NCBI GenBank assembly: GCA_947044365.1
Contig: OX345637.1
Location: forward strand, 6,721,201 to 6,785,200
Reading direction: 5' to 3'
Length of the DNA stretch: 64,000 nt
Source: Petrosia ficiformis
Taxonomy: Eukaryota; Porifera; Demospongiae; Haplosclerida; Petrosiidae
Part shown: positions 37,925 to 48,475 of the stretch, piece by piece
Layout: each line of letters begins with the position of its first letter
How positions within the stretch are numbered: position 1 is the first letter of the stretch
Position numbers and translations under genes: made by a program
The notes under the pieces: generated by a model
Seen by the model: only the letters and a program-made list of their open reading frames with translations
Told to the model about the DNA's origin: nothing
Databases searched by the model: none

Positions 37925-39210
37925 CAGTACCATAGTTAACAGAAACATCAAAGAGCCGACAGGGCGTATATATGGCATATATCCCTGACCACAGGGCAGT
38001 TATACAACCGCAGGGAAGTTATACAAGCACATCAAAGTTCGTTCACGAGTACAGCAGGAATATATGCCATATATCATCCCTGGTATGACGTCATGGTTTT
38101 GCACATGTGCAGTCACCGAAAGTCTAAAGAGAATGAAGGCTAGGAAGCGTGTTCGACAAGTAAACACAGAAAAGAAGCTCTCTTTGTCTCTTAAAAAAAG
38201 AACCAATAGATGGGCGTTTCTCCCAGGAACTATTCGTTTGATTGCCGAAAGTGTAAGTTGTGTTAGCCTGTTACTCGTGTCCATTGTCCTGTTCTTCTTT
38301 GATGTTTCTGTTAGCTATAGAATATATTATATGTACCATGGCTTCTCGGTATATATGGCGAATATAAGACCCTCACACCTCAATATTGGCCCTCGGCTTA
38401 GCCTCGGGCCAATATCTCAGTGCTCGGGTCTTATATTCGCCATATATCCCTCGAAGCCATGGTATATATATTACATATATATATATAGTATGATAGTGAC
38501 ATCATCCCTTTGATGTGGTGAGGTCTATATATTGTATATAGAACTTCCATGTGCACACTATGCAGGAGATGTCACCATTATACAATATATTGTATATAGT
38601 ATGCTAATAGGTCCTATATACTGCATATAGGACCCTCGTTTTGTGTCCTTGGATGTGATATAGCCCTTGCAGGCTTGAGCTATATCACATCCTCGGACAC
38701 TAAACTCAGGTCCTATATTTAGTATATAGGACCTATTAGCACACTATATCTACATTACATATATACATAAATATATATATATATATATATGTGACTGTCT
38801 ACGCGAAAACCAGGCATTGGTGACAAAATATAATTTGGAGATATGATCGAAAGTAGACAGTTCTGAATTATTTGGGCGATCACTATTTTACTACATAAAA
38901 AGCTTCACCAATGTTTCACCAGTCTTCTGATACCTTTAGCAAGTCTTACAGACCTTTCTGTGCTTTGCTAGCCACTGCTAAGTAAATTGCTAATCATTAA
39001 TTTTAATGGTTAAAAATTAATTTAATTGTGTTTTTCTCCAAATAAAGTATTTGTGACTGCCATGGTTAACTCGGTCACTGTAGCTTTATCTTGTACATGA
39101 TTGGGATGTATAATATATCATTCTAGAACTAATTTAATGCTCTGTTCAGGCAAGACAAAAAAATCAATTTTGAAATTTTGTCACCAAAGCCTGGTTTTCG
39201 CGTAGACGGT

Positions 39211-39289
<79 letters not shown>

Positions 39290-42200
39290 ATACAAATATA
39301 AAATATACTTGTTCAGTGCAGTCTGCAGATCTGAAGATCCACAGAATGAGTGTTAATCTTTGATGTGGCATACCATTATGATAACTCCAATGAATAGATT
39401 AGTGAATATGAAGTGACCCATGAAGAGGAATATCATAACAAAAAATTCACTTCCTGTGTAGCCATGAGCAGAAAGATCTTCCTGTAAATCAGTCCATCCA
39501 TCTGCCTGCATACATTGAAATATATTAATAATATACACTATGTAGTAACTCTATTGAATTAAAAAACCAGGCAAGTTTATACCTCAGTCTTTGGTTTACA
39601 CTCTCACATATATGTAAAGCTACAGCATACATGCTTACATGTGTTGTTGGTTTCAAAGCTGCACACATATACACATATGTAGGATGGTTGCATATACGTG
39701 CAGGATGTGTGTACATAGAATGATGTGTGCATCTACATTTCTGCAGCACACATCTACTCTTATTCTACACATATTTGTATGTGTACTATTTACATACACA
39801 TTAAAAATTGGCTGAGGTAGTCAAGGAACCTTTGCCTCCTCCCCTTAAAAAAGGTTTGCCCCCTTGATAATGTTTTCCTCCTTGGTAAATTCCAAATTCA
39901 AAAAATGAAACAGTGATAATCAAGTTCGTGAAACAAAATGTAAATAGACAATAACCTTCATTAATCAATAAGCTATGTTTAGTATTTATGTACCAATTTC
40001 TTTAGGCTATTAAAATATGACTCAAAATAGTTTGTAAAAATAATTATGAAGTTTTACTAGGATCTAAAGTCTGTTCACATTCACAATGACCTCAAAATTC
40101 GATTTTAAGGACTTTATATGTACTGTAGTGTATAGTTTAATGTCATAAGTTTAATACTGTAACCAGACATATAGTAATAGTAATAAATGATAGTAAATAA
40201 TAAAAATTAAGGTAATAGTAATAAGTAATTTAAAAACTGAGGTAATAGTATTAGTAGATAGTCAGTAATATACAATTTCCATGTTGAGGTAATGGTAATT
40301 GATCTATGTGTTCATTTAAATTAGAGCAAGACTTTTTAGTATTGGAGAGAAATGTTTTTGGCTGGAAAGGTGTATACTTACTGATTCTGTTTGTAGTAAC
40401 ACTGTAATAGTAATATTGTAATTGACCGCATGTCTGACTATAACTCAGTAATGAAGCAAATTTAACATGCACAAAAAAGAACGAGAAGGATAATTATATG
40501 TAAATGGTGATGGACATTCCAAACTAAAGTTATGAAAATTATGTGAGGACAAGGTGAATGTCAATGACTTTTACAAAATGTTTCTTATGGGTATATGCTT
40601 TATCCCATACCCCTCTAAACGGTACATGTACATATATGGTTGTATAATAATGCTGCATCCCATATTCCTTTTGTCACATGTATATTTCCTCCCTCTTGTG
40701 ATATCTCAAAATGAAAACCCTGTAGTAGATTCTAGCTTACTGTTACAAATGTAAACAAGGAGAGCATCGACTGTCCAAAATTACCCCAGTTCTTTTTATC
40801 ACCATCTTTATCATATCCAAAGAAATAGAACCCCATTATAGCAAAGAGGAACATCAGTACAAGGAGAAGAAGTAGAAGATAAAATACTGAAGTCTTAAAT
40901 GTTTGAACTAGTGCGTTAACTAGCACTTGAAGTCCTTGAATGAATGAGATAGAACGCAAGGTTCTCAATGTTCGTAAAGCTATGGATAAAAAATAGATTT
41001 ACAGGAATTAATGTAGAATGGAGGACTTCCTGAAACACCCCTAAAGTATCCCCCACAATTTAATTTTAAAATTATAAAACTACTGGCAAAATTGATTCAA
41101 TCAATTGTGACTACTATCGTCAGCTTATCATCTATGACTAGGACGATTCTATTGAGTCGGACTCAGTTAATTTGCCTTCTAATCTTCTTTACATGGTTTG
41201 TTATAGTTCCCTCCCTCCTATATATCATATGTCTGTATGACACTGCTCATTATCACTACATCAAATCCTTAGATATATGCTTAAGCTATGCTTAAGTGTA
41301 ACTCATATACTCGTGCTTTTAATGTTTGAAATTCTCAGTGTTGTGCTTGAGCGAAGTCTGAGTGCTTGCACTAAAACTTAAGTCCTTTTAATGTGTTTTG
41401 CCCTATCCTTGACATACATACATATATACATACATATATAAATACATACATCTATTTCATACATACATGCATACAGTACATACATATGTACGTTTACACA
41501 AACTAAATCTAAATACATACACATGTATTGACATCATATACATATATGTAGAAAGACTAGTAACATACATAAAAAAACATCACCTCTTATAACTTTAAGT
41601 ACGGTGAAACCAGTTTGACCAAAGTTCAATGCTACTAGCATGCTTTGTACTAGAGAGATCACTAACACACTAAAATCAAACAAGTTGTAGTAGTTCTTCC
41701 AATATTTCACTGGTTCTGCATATACTTTGATGACAAACTCCATCAAATATATTCCAAGAAAAATATTGTCTGCTGCCGTAAGGAATAGAGGAATGGTGTT
41801 GCTAAGAGATGTTGTTTCCATGGCAATGGTGATTGCATTTAGACTTATAGTAGCCATAATAAACCAATTGAATGCAGAGCTCTAAATAAATGATTCAATG
41901 ATGTACTAGAGAAAGACTGTTTTTTTTTAATTTTATTGTGTTTTATAAATTAAAAGTATTAAACTAAATAATTCCTGACAAAAGTCTGTTCACATTCATG
42001 ATGACCTCAAAATTAAGTTGTGATGACTTTATAATATAGTGTATAGTTTAATACCATAAAGTTAATACATGATTATACTGTAACTTCTATAATTATTGTG
42101 CCCAATTTTCAATGCAATATGGTAAACATCTGGTATGTGATTGTGTTATGAGCCCTTTGTATTATCTGCTACAATCATGTGACTTGATACTAACAATAAA

Positions 42201-43621
42201 ATCAAGGTTTCATACAGAGGGGGATACCCTATGATTCCATCCCAACCCCAAACCTTCCCCTCAGAGTTCGCAAAGTTTAAGTCTTTGTGGTTTTTGAATG
42301 TGATGAATATTTACACTTACACATTGTTTTTAATATTATCGGCTACTGGCCCAAGAAGCCACCAGAATTTACCTCAGAGAGCCAAGATTTTAAAAAGTTT
42401 CATTGGACGCATACCCCTATTTCACCTTGTTATTCTCCCCTCCATCCCAGATAAAGTTCCAGTATAAAACACTGATTATATATATATATATATAACAGTT
42501 CACCAAATAGCTTATCTATACTACTCAACTGTTTATTGCAATAATTATTATTTAAATAATTCCTTGAAATAATTTGTTGACTATACACTATTTAGGAATT
42601 GTCTAGTTTCATAAACCAATAATATTTATTAATAACTTCCTTTCACTTCTCCTGTGTTTGCAGTTTAGTTCTGATATACTGTATGCTGTGTATGTAACTA
42701 CATATACATTGTACAGTGTACATAGAAGTCATACATACAATACAGGTTTATATATTATGTAGTTATATTACATGTATGTACAGTACATATTTGTTCATAT
42801 GTGCTAGTGTTGTTTTAGTTTGGCAATACTGACTATTTTTAGTTACAGTTATAGTATACATGTACCTACGTAGTCTATCACAAATTTAGTTGTTTTAGTT
42901 TGGCAATACTGACTATTTTTAGTTACAGTTATAGTATACATGTACCTACGTAATCTATCACAAATTTAGTTGTTTTAGTTTGGCAATACTGACTATTTTT
43001 AGTTACAGTTATAGTATACATGTACCTACGTAGTCTATCACAAATGTAGTTGTTTTAGTTTGGCAATACTGACTATTTTTAGTTACAGTTATAGTATATA
43101 CATGTACCTACGTAGTCTATCACAAATTTAGTTGTTTTAGTTTGGCAATACTGACTATTTTTAGTTACAGTTATAGTATACCTACATAGACTATCATAAT
43201 TATAGATAGTTAACTAAAACAGTCTAAAGCTTACTAAAAGAATTAGTTATTACAATAGACTAACTTTTAACTATTGTAAGAAAAATAACTCTAAAATATG
43301 TACATGTATAGTTCAAATACATGTTTATGTATGTTATGCGTGTGTATACTTGTGCAAGTGTTTGAAATAAACATATATATGAACAAACACACGTGTATGT
43401 ATTTTTATATGTAGTTTATGTACAAAGCCAGATATATATATGTGATTGTATAATCTATTTAGTATTTAGACTATTTTCATGACACTTTATACTACCAGTT
43501 TGTGAATCTTTAATGATAAACTTACTCTCACAATGAGACTAATGAAATTATGAAAGTCTGTATCTTTCCTCTTTCCATTTTCTTCACATGATCTACGTAT
43601 AGTCAGTACAATAATAAACAT
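30349..43621 (-). CDS. CATSPER3: CatSper channel pore subunit 3, 8 exons, 384 aa
   Basis: Exons (transcript order): 43526-43621, 41584-41881, 40741-40979, 39374-39505, 36949-37014, 34214-34276, 33545-33702, 30349-30451. All are GT-AG and phases close to 385 codons; human CATSPER3 is 398 aa. It encodes a single six-helix voltage-gated domain: S1 ~34-53, S2 ~64-84, S3 ~98-116, S4 ~125-147 with Arg every third residue (RALRTLRTLR), S5 ~152-182, pore helix ~195-210, filter T211-A-D213-G-W215 (CatSper-type TxDxW, Ca2+ selective), S6 ~228-253. A coiled-coil tail (~256-300) leads into a CatSper3-like C-terminus (DFREMTKEFEKSLRHDD, then VPWMETL). In other animals four such subunits form the alkaline-activated Ca2+ channel of the sperm flagellum. 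The shared coiled-coil and tail favour CATSPER3 over the other three. Only the start is uncertain: ATG at 43621 opens the first exon I can support. Confidence 0.9.
30740..31105 (+). mobile_element. MITE family A copy, diverged
   Basis: CAGGGCCTTCCTAATG, CATTAATGGGCATGCCAC and a terminal CATTCATAGGGATAC with CTCTATATATCTTGT identify the family. It is in the last intron of CATSPER3. Confidence 0.65.
31128..31385 (+). repeat. ~88-bp tandem repeat, 3 copies
   Basis: The unit contains ACAACAGCCAAATGCAACAC, ATAGGCTACTATGCATGATC and CCAAGTATAATCGTTATAA. The third copy has a short deletion. It is intronic in CATSPER3. Confidence 0.85.
31630..31815 (+). repeat. ~65-bp tandem repeat, 3 copies
   Basis: The unit contains CATCTATCAAAGTACTTG, TACTTTTACTTCATTA and GTTAGCACAATGTACG words; the first copy is the most diverged. 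It is intronic in CATSPER3. Confidence 0.75.
32104..32190 (+). mobile_element. tRNA-derived SINE fragment
   Basis: TTAGCTGACTAGCAATCAG looks like a D-arm and anticodon-arm remnant (CTGAC/CAG pairing), followed by GGTCCTGGGTTCAATTGCAG, which carries a Pol III B-box-like GGTTCAATTGC. The 5' end is truncated, so it is not a functional tRNA. A TTTTCTGGACTTGTGTTTC tail follows. Confidence 0.5.
32797..32917 (+). repeat. 40-bp tandem repeat, 3 copies
   Basis: Three near-identical copies contain AATCTGACTAACCATGTATA followed by ATATATTATACTAACCTT. The unit itself contains a TATAATATATATTATA palindrome. Confidence 0.9.
32997..33030 (+). promoter_or_regulatory. two tandem X-box-like (RFX) motifs
   Basis: GTTGCTATGGTAAC at 32997-33010 fits the RFX X-box consensus (two GTTGCY/RGYAAC half-sites, 2-bp spacer). 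GTTGCTATAGTAAC follows at 33017-33030 with one change. They lie in the last CATSPER3 intron. RFX factors control ciliary and flagellar genes in animals, so an enhancer role is conceivable. Similar words occur in repeats near 3026 and 20612, so chance or repeat origin is also possible. Confidence 0.35.
33464..33541 (+). repeat. (CA)n microsatellite next to CATSPER3 splice donor
   Basis: A CA tract runs up to the 5' splice site of exon 33545-33702; the minus-strand donor reads CAG|GTTGTGTGTG. Confidence 0.85.
34340..34990 (+). repeat. ~106-bp tandem array, 6 copies, with internal hairpin
   Basis: The unit contains GACTAGGCATAATACATG, TATTATGTCACTCTATTTTC and CCTCAGATTTATCTGGTAGC, then ACCATCTAGTCTGAGGC. 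CCTCAGA...TCTGAGG and TGGTAG...CTACCA pair within each unit. Copies differ by single substitutions and a small ATGTAT/ATGATGTAT variant. It lies in the CATSPER3 intron between exons 34214-34276 and 36949-37014. Confidence 0.9.
35086..36428. repeat. ~69-bp tandem array, about 15-17 copies, with orientation switch
   Basis: From about 35405 rightwards the unit GTAATATTATAAGCATCTCA - TTATACAGGTCATGTGACTA - CATGATGACCTGTGTATGG repeats, with shortened variants. From 35086 to 35400 the same sequence runs in the opposite orientation, interrupted by an AT tract. Each unit contains the imperfect dyad GGTCATGTGAC...GATGACC. It is intronic in CATSPER3. Confidence 0.9.
36570..36900. mobile_element. possible remnant of transposon (GGCAGTGGCGTAACTG end)
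   Basis: CAGTGGCGTAACTG resembles a hAT-type terminus. It is followed by GGGCCCGTGT, by paired AAACTTTTTAAA and TTTAAAAAGTTTT words, and by a GGGGGACTGCGCCCCC stem. No clear second terminus was found. Confidence 0.3.
37932..38318. mobile_element. 387-bp MITE with 24-bp inverted termini
   Basis: ATAGTTAACAGAAACATCAA at the left matches TTGATGTTTCTGTTAGCTAT at the right with two mismatches over 24 bp. An internal pair, ATATGGCATATATCC and ATATATGCCATATAT, also pairs. Overlapping ORFs on both strands look spurious. It is in a CATSPER3 intron. Confidence 0.6.
38334..38464. repeat. foldback element, ~64-bp arms
   Basis: TACCATGGCTTCTCG - ATATATGGCGAATATAAGAC pairs with its complement ending GAAGCCATGGTA. 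The centre is at GGCTTAGCC near 38399. Confidence 0.8.
38480..38760. repeat. compound foldback repeat, second copy of 19187-19392 family
   Basis: It shares CCCTTTGATGTGGTGAG, TTCCATGTGCACACTATGCA and TATAGTATGCTAAT words with the 19-kb copy. It also carries an inner foldback (GATGTGATATAGCCCTTG pairing with GAGCTATATCACATC) bounded by TCCTATAT...ATATAGGA. Confidence 0.65.
38790..39214. mobile_element. 425-bp MITE, TGTGACTGTCTACGCGAAAA termini
   Basis: The terminal inverted repeats run about 38 bp: TGTGACTGTCTACGCG - AAAACCAGGCATTGGTGACA at the left, and TGTCACCAAAGCCTGG - TTTTCGCGTAGACGGTCACA at the right, with two mismatches. It is embedded in TA tracts, so a TA target site is possible. No transposase frame. 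It lies in the CATSPER3 intron beside the exon at 39374. Confidence 0.75.
39215..39290 (+). repeat. (TA)n microsatellite
   Basis: About 70 bp of TA adjoining the right end of the 38790-39214 element. Confidence 0.9.
40066..40575 (+). mobile_element. family G MITE, long copy
   Basis: It starts AAAGTCTGTTCACATTCACA and ends GAGGACAAGGTGAATGTCAA, which is the inverted start with mismatches. The interior contains ATAGTAATAGTAATAA-like additions. It sits in the CATSPER3 intron between exons 39374-39505 and 40741-40979. Confidence 0.55.
42815..43190 (+). repeat. ~88-bp tandem repeat, about 4-5 copies
   Basis: The unit contains TTGTTTTAGTTTGGCAATAC, TGACTATTTTTAGTTACAG and TACATGTACCTACGTAGTCT. 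Copies are nearly identical, which suggests recent amplification. It lies in the first CATSPER3 intron. Confidence 0.9.
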
Positions 43622-43638
43622 ATTGATGTGATTTATAG

Positions 43639-44352
43639 ATCAACAATCATATAGTTATCCTTCCCATTTTTTCCTGTGTATGTCAAATTTTAATCCATTG
43701 CTTCATTATTGAGTTACAGTATAATCATTATGACATTAAACTATACACTATATTACTGTTATTACATACATGTATAAAGCCACCACATACTAATTTTGAG
43801 GTCATCGTGAATGTGAACAGACCTTAGTTTTATTGAGTGTGTGTTGTGAGTGTATGACAGCCTACATACATTTGTATTTCAAGTGTAGTTTTGTACATAA
43901 ATGTATAATTATAATAATTATGTATATAATAATTACATATATTATTATATATTATATATATACTGTGAAACCCCTCTATTGAACACCCTGAAATGAGGAC
44001 ACCCCTGCATTCAGGACACTTATATTTGACCCTATGGTGTCCACAATAGAGGGGTTTCACTGTATATATATATATATATATATAATATATATTATATATT
44101 ATAATAATGTTATATAAATTACATTGTGAACCAGGCTTTCATACACTCACAACACACACTCAATAAAACTAAGGTCTGTTCACATTCATGATGACCTCAA
44201 AATTAGGATGTGGTGGCTTTACATGTAATATAGTGTATAGTTTAATGTCATAAGGTTATTACATGATTATACTGTAACTCAATAATGAAGCAATGGATTG
44301 AAATTTAACATATACAAGAAAAAACAAGAAGGATAATTATATGATTGTTGAT
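43639..44352. repeat. inverted pair of family G MITEs abutting CATSPER3 5' end
   Basis: Left arm ~43639-43880 and right arm ~44127-44352 are inverted copies, with GATCAACAATCATATAG against CTATATGATTGTTGATC-like ends. The right arm contains GTCTGTTCACATTCATGATG. The left arm begins about 18 bp upstream of the ATG assigned to CATSPER3. A pogo-like MITE (43963-44062) occupies the centre. Confidence 0.7.
43963..44062. mobile_element. ~100-bp pogo/Tigger-like MITE
   Basis: Termini CTGTGAAACCCCTCTATTG and CAATAGAGGGGTTTCACTG are inverted repeats flanked by TA. This is the typical end sequence of Tc1/mariner-pogo MITEs. The interior (GAGGACACC, GGTGTCC) continues the pairing. Confidence 0.7.
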
Positions 44353-44478
44353 CATTCCAAACTAGTTATGACAATGTTTCTGAGGACAAGGTGAACGCAA
44401 ATGACCTTTAACTATATCAAAACGAAAATTTCTGGTTTTGCCCATCACTGCATAACTTTATTAAATCTTTACATAGTC

Positions 44479-44521
<43 letters not shown>

Positions 44522-45654
44522 TATAACATACACTTGGACACTCCATTCTTTTTTTTTATACATATGGGTCACACACATAAGGCATAAATTACAGGAAAGA
44601 ACACTTTCGTAATCTGTCGTCATGTTTGATAATGTAGTAAGTGAGTATGGGACTTGTATAGGTCTTACTGAGGTAAACTACTAAGTGATTGTAACTCCTC
44701 AGTCTGCATCGAATTTTGTTGAACTTCTTCCATTCCTATCCATGTACAGCTACAGCTGGAAAGAATAGGTGGGGCTGAAGTTCAAGTCCACGTGTACGTG
44801 TACGTGTACGTGTACGTGTGGCTAAAATGGAGGTGGAGCTTGTATTTTGACAACGTCGCGCAATTACAACGCCATCATGACTGGCCGTCTGTAACTAAAG
44901 CCGGATTCACAATTTGATGCTGGAACGCACGTTGGTTGTGCGCTTGTTGCACAGCGTTGAAGCGTCATATCCACCTTAAGTTTGTAACATTAAAATTTAT
45001 TTGTAAGAAACAAATTACTATATAATTATAACCAGGAAAAAAAATACAATTATAATGAAGAGTTACAAGTACAAGCATATTTTTTGAAACAATTTTACAA
45101 TTACAAGCACTTTGTTTGTAAGGAATACTTTTAAAATTACAATTACAAGCACACTATTACAATGTGTATATATATATATATATATATTAAATACAGTGAT
45201 AAAACAATCCACTGGATTGTAAGAAAAAAATACACATTATTATAAGCACATTAATTGTAATGTGGTTGAGGTAGACTGGAACTGGAGCACTGGATCAGAA
45301 AGAGAACCAAAACTGGATCAGGAAGACTGGAACTGGAGCACTGGATAAGGTAGGCTGGAACTGCCCCCACATGGGGGTGGATCTATTAACTTGAAGAGAG
45401 CTCCAGCGTTCTCAATCTGTGCATCGATTCACCTGTGGTTATAGTTTTATTTGCAGTGACTCCAAGAGACCTTCAGCATCCCCAACCTGGGAATTGGTAT
45501 ATGATTTCTTAGATATATATCCATCTATCCGCTTCTTCTTGGTCTTGTAATCTTACTATCTATCCACTTAATATTGGTCTTGCACTCTTGATCCAGATCT
45601 ATCTATCCACTTCTCGGTCTTGCTCAGTCTTGATCCACTTCTTCTGTTTATAAA
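44353..45654. other. intergenic stretch with small repeats, no gene seen
   Basis: It holds a TA tract near 44488-44513, an ACGTGT hexamer array at 44789-44820, an AT/TA tract near 45170-45187, and short repeats of CTGGAACTGGAGCACTGGAT near 45281-45350. No exon with both splice sites was found. Confidence 0.45.
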
Positions 45655-46444
45655 GAAGACTATTTTGCACTGCTAAATGCTACAGAGACAGGTCATGCTG
45701 TTACTTATACTCCTTCAAACATTGTTGCATTCACTGCTCCAATTTCTAAATATGTACAAAAAGCTGTCATTGAGGTAAAATTCGTTTACATTCTTGTAAT
45801 TATTATACACTCTAAAATTAATATAGATTTGTTATTTAAACCAATTTACCATACTGTTTGTTTTGTGGATTATGATGTAATTATTGTAGAAGGTCTATAA
45901 TTTTCTGCTCGCATGCCATTATACTGACTATAGTAAGTAATATCGATTTAATATAGGTGTAGGGCTTAACCAACTACTTTAGGTAATATTTAATTGCTTT
46001 TTGAAGAATCTTTGTTACATCCAACTCTCATACTGGCACATTCTATGACCCCTCCTCCCCTCCAAATTTTAAACTTGTGTTAACTAACACCTAAGTTATC
46101 CTCAATATCACTTGCAATCTCTGTAATTCCTGTACATGGTCATACCAAACAGATAATTATAGTGTTAGTTTATAATTTAACTTCAAACAGCTGCATAAAG
46201 ATTATATTTACTATTATGAAAATAAATTCACTGATTTTCACTCATACTGAGTCATTGGTACTGACTGGTATATTTTGTTATAATCATCATCCTTGTACGT
46301 GTTTTTATAGTGTTACATTTATTTGTTATAAGTTTTCACTAATGTGTACTGATTGTAATTCCTCTAATCACACAGGTTCAAAATCTTTCTAGACTTAGCA
46401 AAGATGTAAAATCTCTCATCGTGGCTCAATTATCCGATATTTGA
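45655..46444 (+). pseudogene. two-exon fragment of the unrecognised duplicated gene
   Basis: Segments 45655-45774 (EDYFALLNATETGHAVTYTP...) and 46376-46444 (VQNLSRLSKDVKSLIVAQL, then stop) are copies of the last two exons of the gene at 60342-62954, in the opposite orientation. Both frames are still open and the donor GAG|GTAAAA remains. However, the acceptor before the first segment reads TTTATAAA instead of TTTATCAG, and the preceding exon is absent. It is therefore a 5'-truncated copy that probably cannot be spliced normally. It converges on the GT92 gene at 46629. Confidence 0.65.
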
Positions 46445-46628
46445 TTTTATTAATGTGTTGTGTATTTTATAATTATTTACAGTAGACAATCAAAATAATT
46501 ATATACTGTGACAAAAGAAAGAACAACATTAATTTAGGTAATTATCAGATTAATAAATTCACTTCAGCAACAATTATCATTATAGTCACATGCAGGTAAT
46601 ACACTTGAATGATGATATATTTTATCAC

Positions 46629-48077
46629 CTAGCTGCATAGCTTCTCTTTCAATCCTTGCATTACCTCTGAAACGTATTTACTCATAACAAGATCTTCTGT
46701 TTGATTTTCTTTGTAGGCATAATCAGCTGGTCGATAATGATGCATTAATCCTAGTTCCTCTGGCACATCATACTTTGAATAGCCCTCTGCCATAGTATAT
46801 AATCCATGAATTCCAACCCTCACTGCTCCTTCTGGTTTTATGATATTCTTCCAACGACGTGTTTTACAAGGTTTCACTGTGCGAGTTGTACGTTTAAACA
46901 TTATAGGAACTTTATTGAAGTTAGAACATCCGAAATGGTTTATATCAGAACCAGGAACAGTGTTTTTCACATCATGCCAAAAGGAGTTACAGAAACGAAA
47001 CTGTGTTCTTTCAGGTCTGTCAATCTCTTTTATCAGTCCATGCCATGTAGGGTGTTTGTGAGGTACTATCACCTCATCAATATCATGAAATGCTATATAT
47101 TCTGCTCTATGAAATGTACGAAAGAAACAGTCATTTATGACACCATATTGGCCTACTCTTCGAATATATTTTTCACTGATGTTAAGATTCCAGTCCAGAG
47201 CTTCCACTAGACCTTCATCTACATATTTCTGTACAGTTTCTGTTATATATTTAGGCAAATCTTGATAGTATATTAAAATTAATTCCGCTCCTAATGCTTT
47301 ATTCATCTCAATCCAGGCTGCAATAGTCTCATAATCTGTTTGATCAAATAATGCTTTATGCAGACAAACTGCAAAAGGGACCTTCTTCTTTGGTCTGTTA
47401 TTATAAAGTGGTATGTATGCTGAACCGGCAGAACAGTCTTTATTAGGACTCAAAAATACATAATCTGGTATGTCATGAGTTGGTAACTTGCACACTACAT
47501 CAAAAACGAGGTTAATCTCATTTGGTTTTTGTTTATATGTACCAAACTTATACCATTTTGGTGAGTCCTTCAGGCATATTTTCTTACCATTGGAATATAC
47601 AACATTACAGAAAAGTTTGGGTAATTGTTTATATGTTTCATTATGAATCACAATAGTTATAACAGAAGGACCACCAAATGACCAAGATCGATTATCATAA
47701 TGTGCAGTACGCCAGGCTTGTGTATGAGGTGCTACATGCGTCCATCTGTCTTTCAGAGGTGAAGGATGAACAGGTGAGATGAATTGGTATAGCTGATTAC
47801 TACTGCTACTGTTGTAAAGATTGTTGGATCTAGTTATTGGCCTTGGTTTGTACCTAGTCTCATTAGGTAATTTCTGTAGCTGATTATCATTAGGATTCTG
47901 ACTCACATTAGTTCCACAATTTGTACCTACACAATTCAATGAATATACTACTGGAATTTGCATGAGTGTGATTTCTCTTTCCATGCTGTCATATTTTGAA
48001 AACCACCTCGAATATGCTACTAAGAATAGTATAATCGAAATTATAAGTACAGAACTACTAATACGTTTGTATTTCAT
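46629..48077 (-). CDS. glycosyltransferase family 92 (DUF23) protein, copy 1
   Basis: 482 residues in one coding exon. Topology is type II: short cytosolic N-terminus, membrane anchor ~9-24 (SVLIISIILFLVAYS), a variable Asn/Ser-rich stem to ~105, then a lumenal domain. The GT92 core runs ~235-470, with FAVCLHKALFDQTDYETIAAW, ELILIYYQDL and the metal/nucleotide-sugar DxD motif in FHDIDEVIVP (D332, D334). Paired cysteines (363, 384, 404) are conserved between the copies. Known animal GT92 enzymes (for example C. elegans GALT-1) are Golgi galactosyltransferases acting on fucosylated glycans; acceptor specificity here is unknown. The strong acceptor TTTCCCTACAG|GTTTTTCC at 48103 shows a spliced 5' leader, with a matching donor at 51570. 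The product closely matches the second copy (56073-57497), with small in-frame differences in the stem. Confidence 0.9.
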   Translation of the reverse strand: MKYKRISSSVLIISIILFLVAYSRWFSKYDSMEREITLMQIPVVYSLNCVGTNCGTNVSQNPNDNQLQKLPNETRYKPRPITRSNNLYNSSSSNQLYQFISPVHPSPLKDRWTHVAPHTQAWRTAHYDNRSWSFGGPSVITIVIHNETYKQLPKLFCNVVYSNGKKICLKDSPKWYKFGTYKQKPNEINLVFDVVCKLPTHDIPDYVFLSPNKDCSAGSAYIPLYNNRPKKKVPFAVCLHKALFDQTDYETIAAWIEMNKALGAELILIYYQDLPKYITETVQKYVDEGLVEALDWNLNISEKYIRRVGQYGVINDCFFRTFHRAEYIAFHDIDEVIVPHKHPTWHGLIKEIDRPERTQFRFCNSFWHDVKNTVPGSDINHFGCSNFNKVPIMFKRTTRTVKPCKTRRWKNIIKPEGAVRVGIHGLYTMAEGYSKYDVPEELGLMHHYRPADYAYKENQTEDLVMSKYVSEVMQGLKEKLCS

Positions 48078-48475
48078 CCTAGTGATCCAATATTAGGAAA
48101 AACCTGTAGGGAAAGAAGTAAATTAATATAATGTGAATAGGTAGGATGAAGTTATTTAGAACTTAAGAGAGAGACATGTATGTAAAAACAATAAGGGTTC
48201 GCAAGAACTTCTGATATTGGAGCCAGGTCGAGAAAGAGCATTTCATAGAAAATGTGTAGTACTATACATAAACTAAGTGTCTCTCTCTTAAGCTAATCTA
48301 CAAATTTTATAAATATAATTATATATTATAATTATAAATTATATAACAACACTGAACTGACATGCATAATTATATTTCTAAAACATTATAGTTAGTCATT
48401 CATGTAGTGATGCTTTCTGACAAGTTAATCTGTTTATTATGCTTGTGCTTTGCTTGGCATTTCTCGGGGGCACTT

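Noticed and set aside
37932..38513. Overlapping ORFs (94 aa minus, 149 aa plus)
   Set aside because: They fall on a MITE and an adjoining foldback element and switch repeat families mid-frame.
46806..47210. 134-codon + strand frame, repeated at 56247-56651
   Set aside because: It is antisense to the GT92 coding exons. Its presence in both copies reflects conservation of the GT92 gene.
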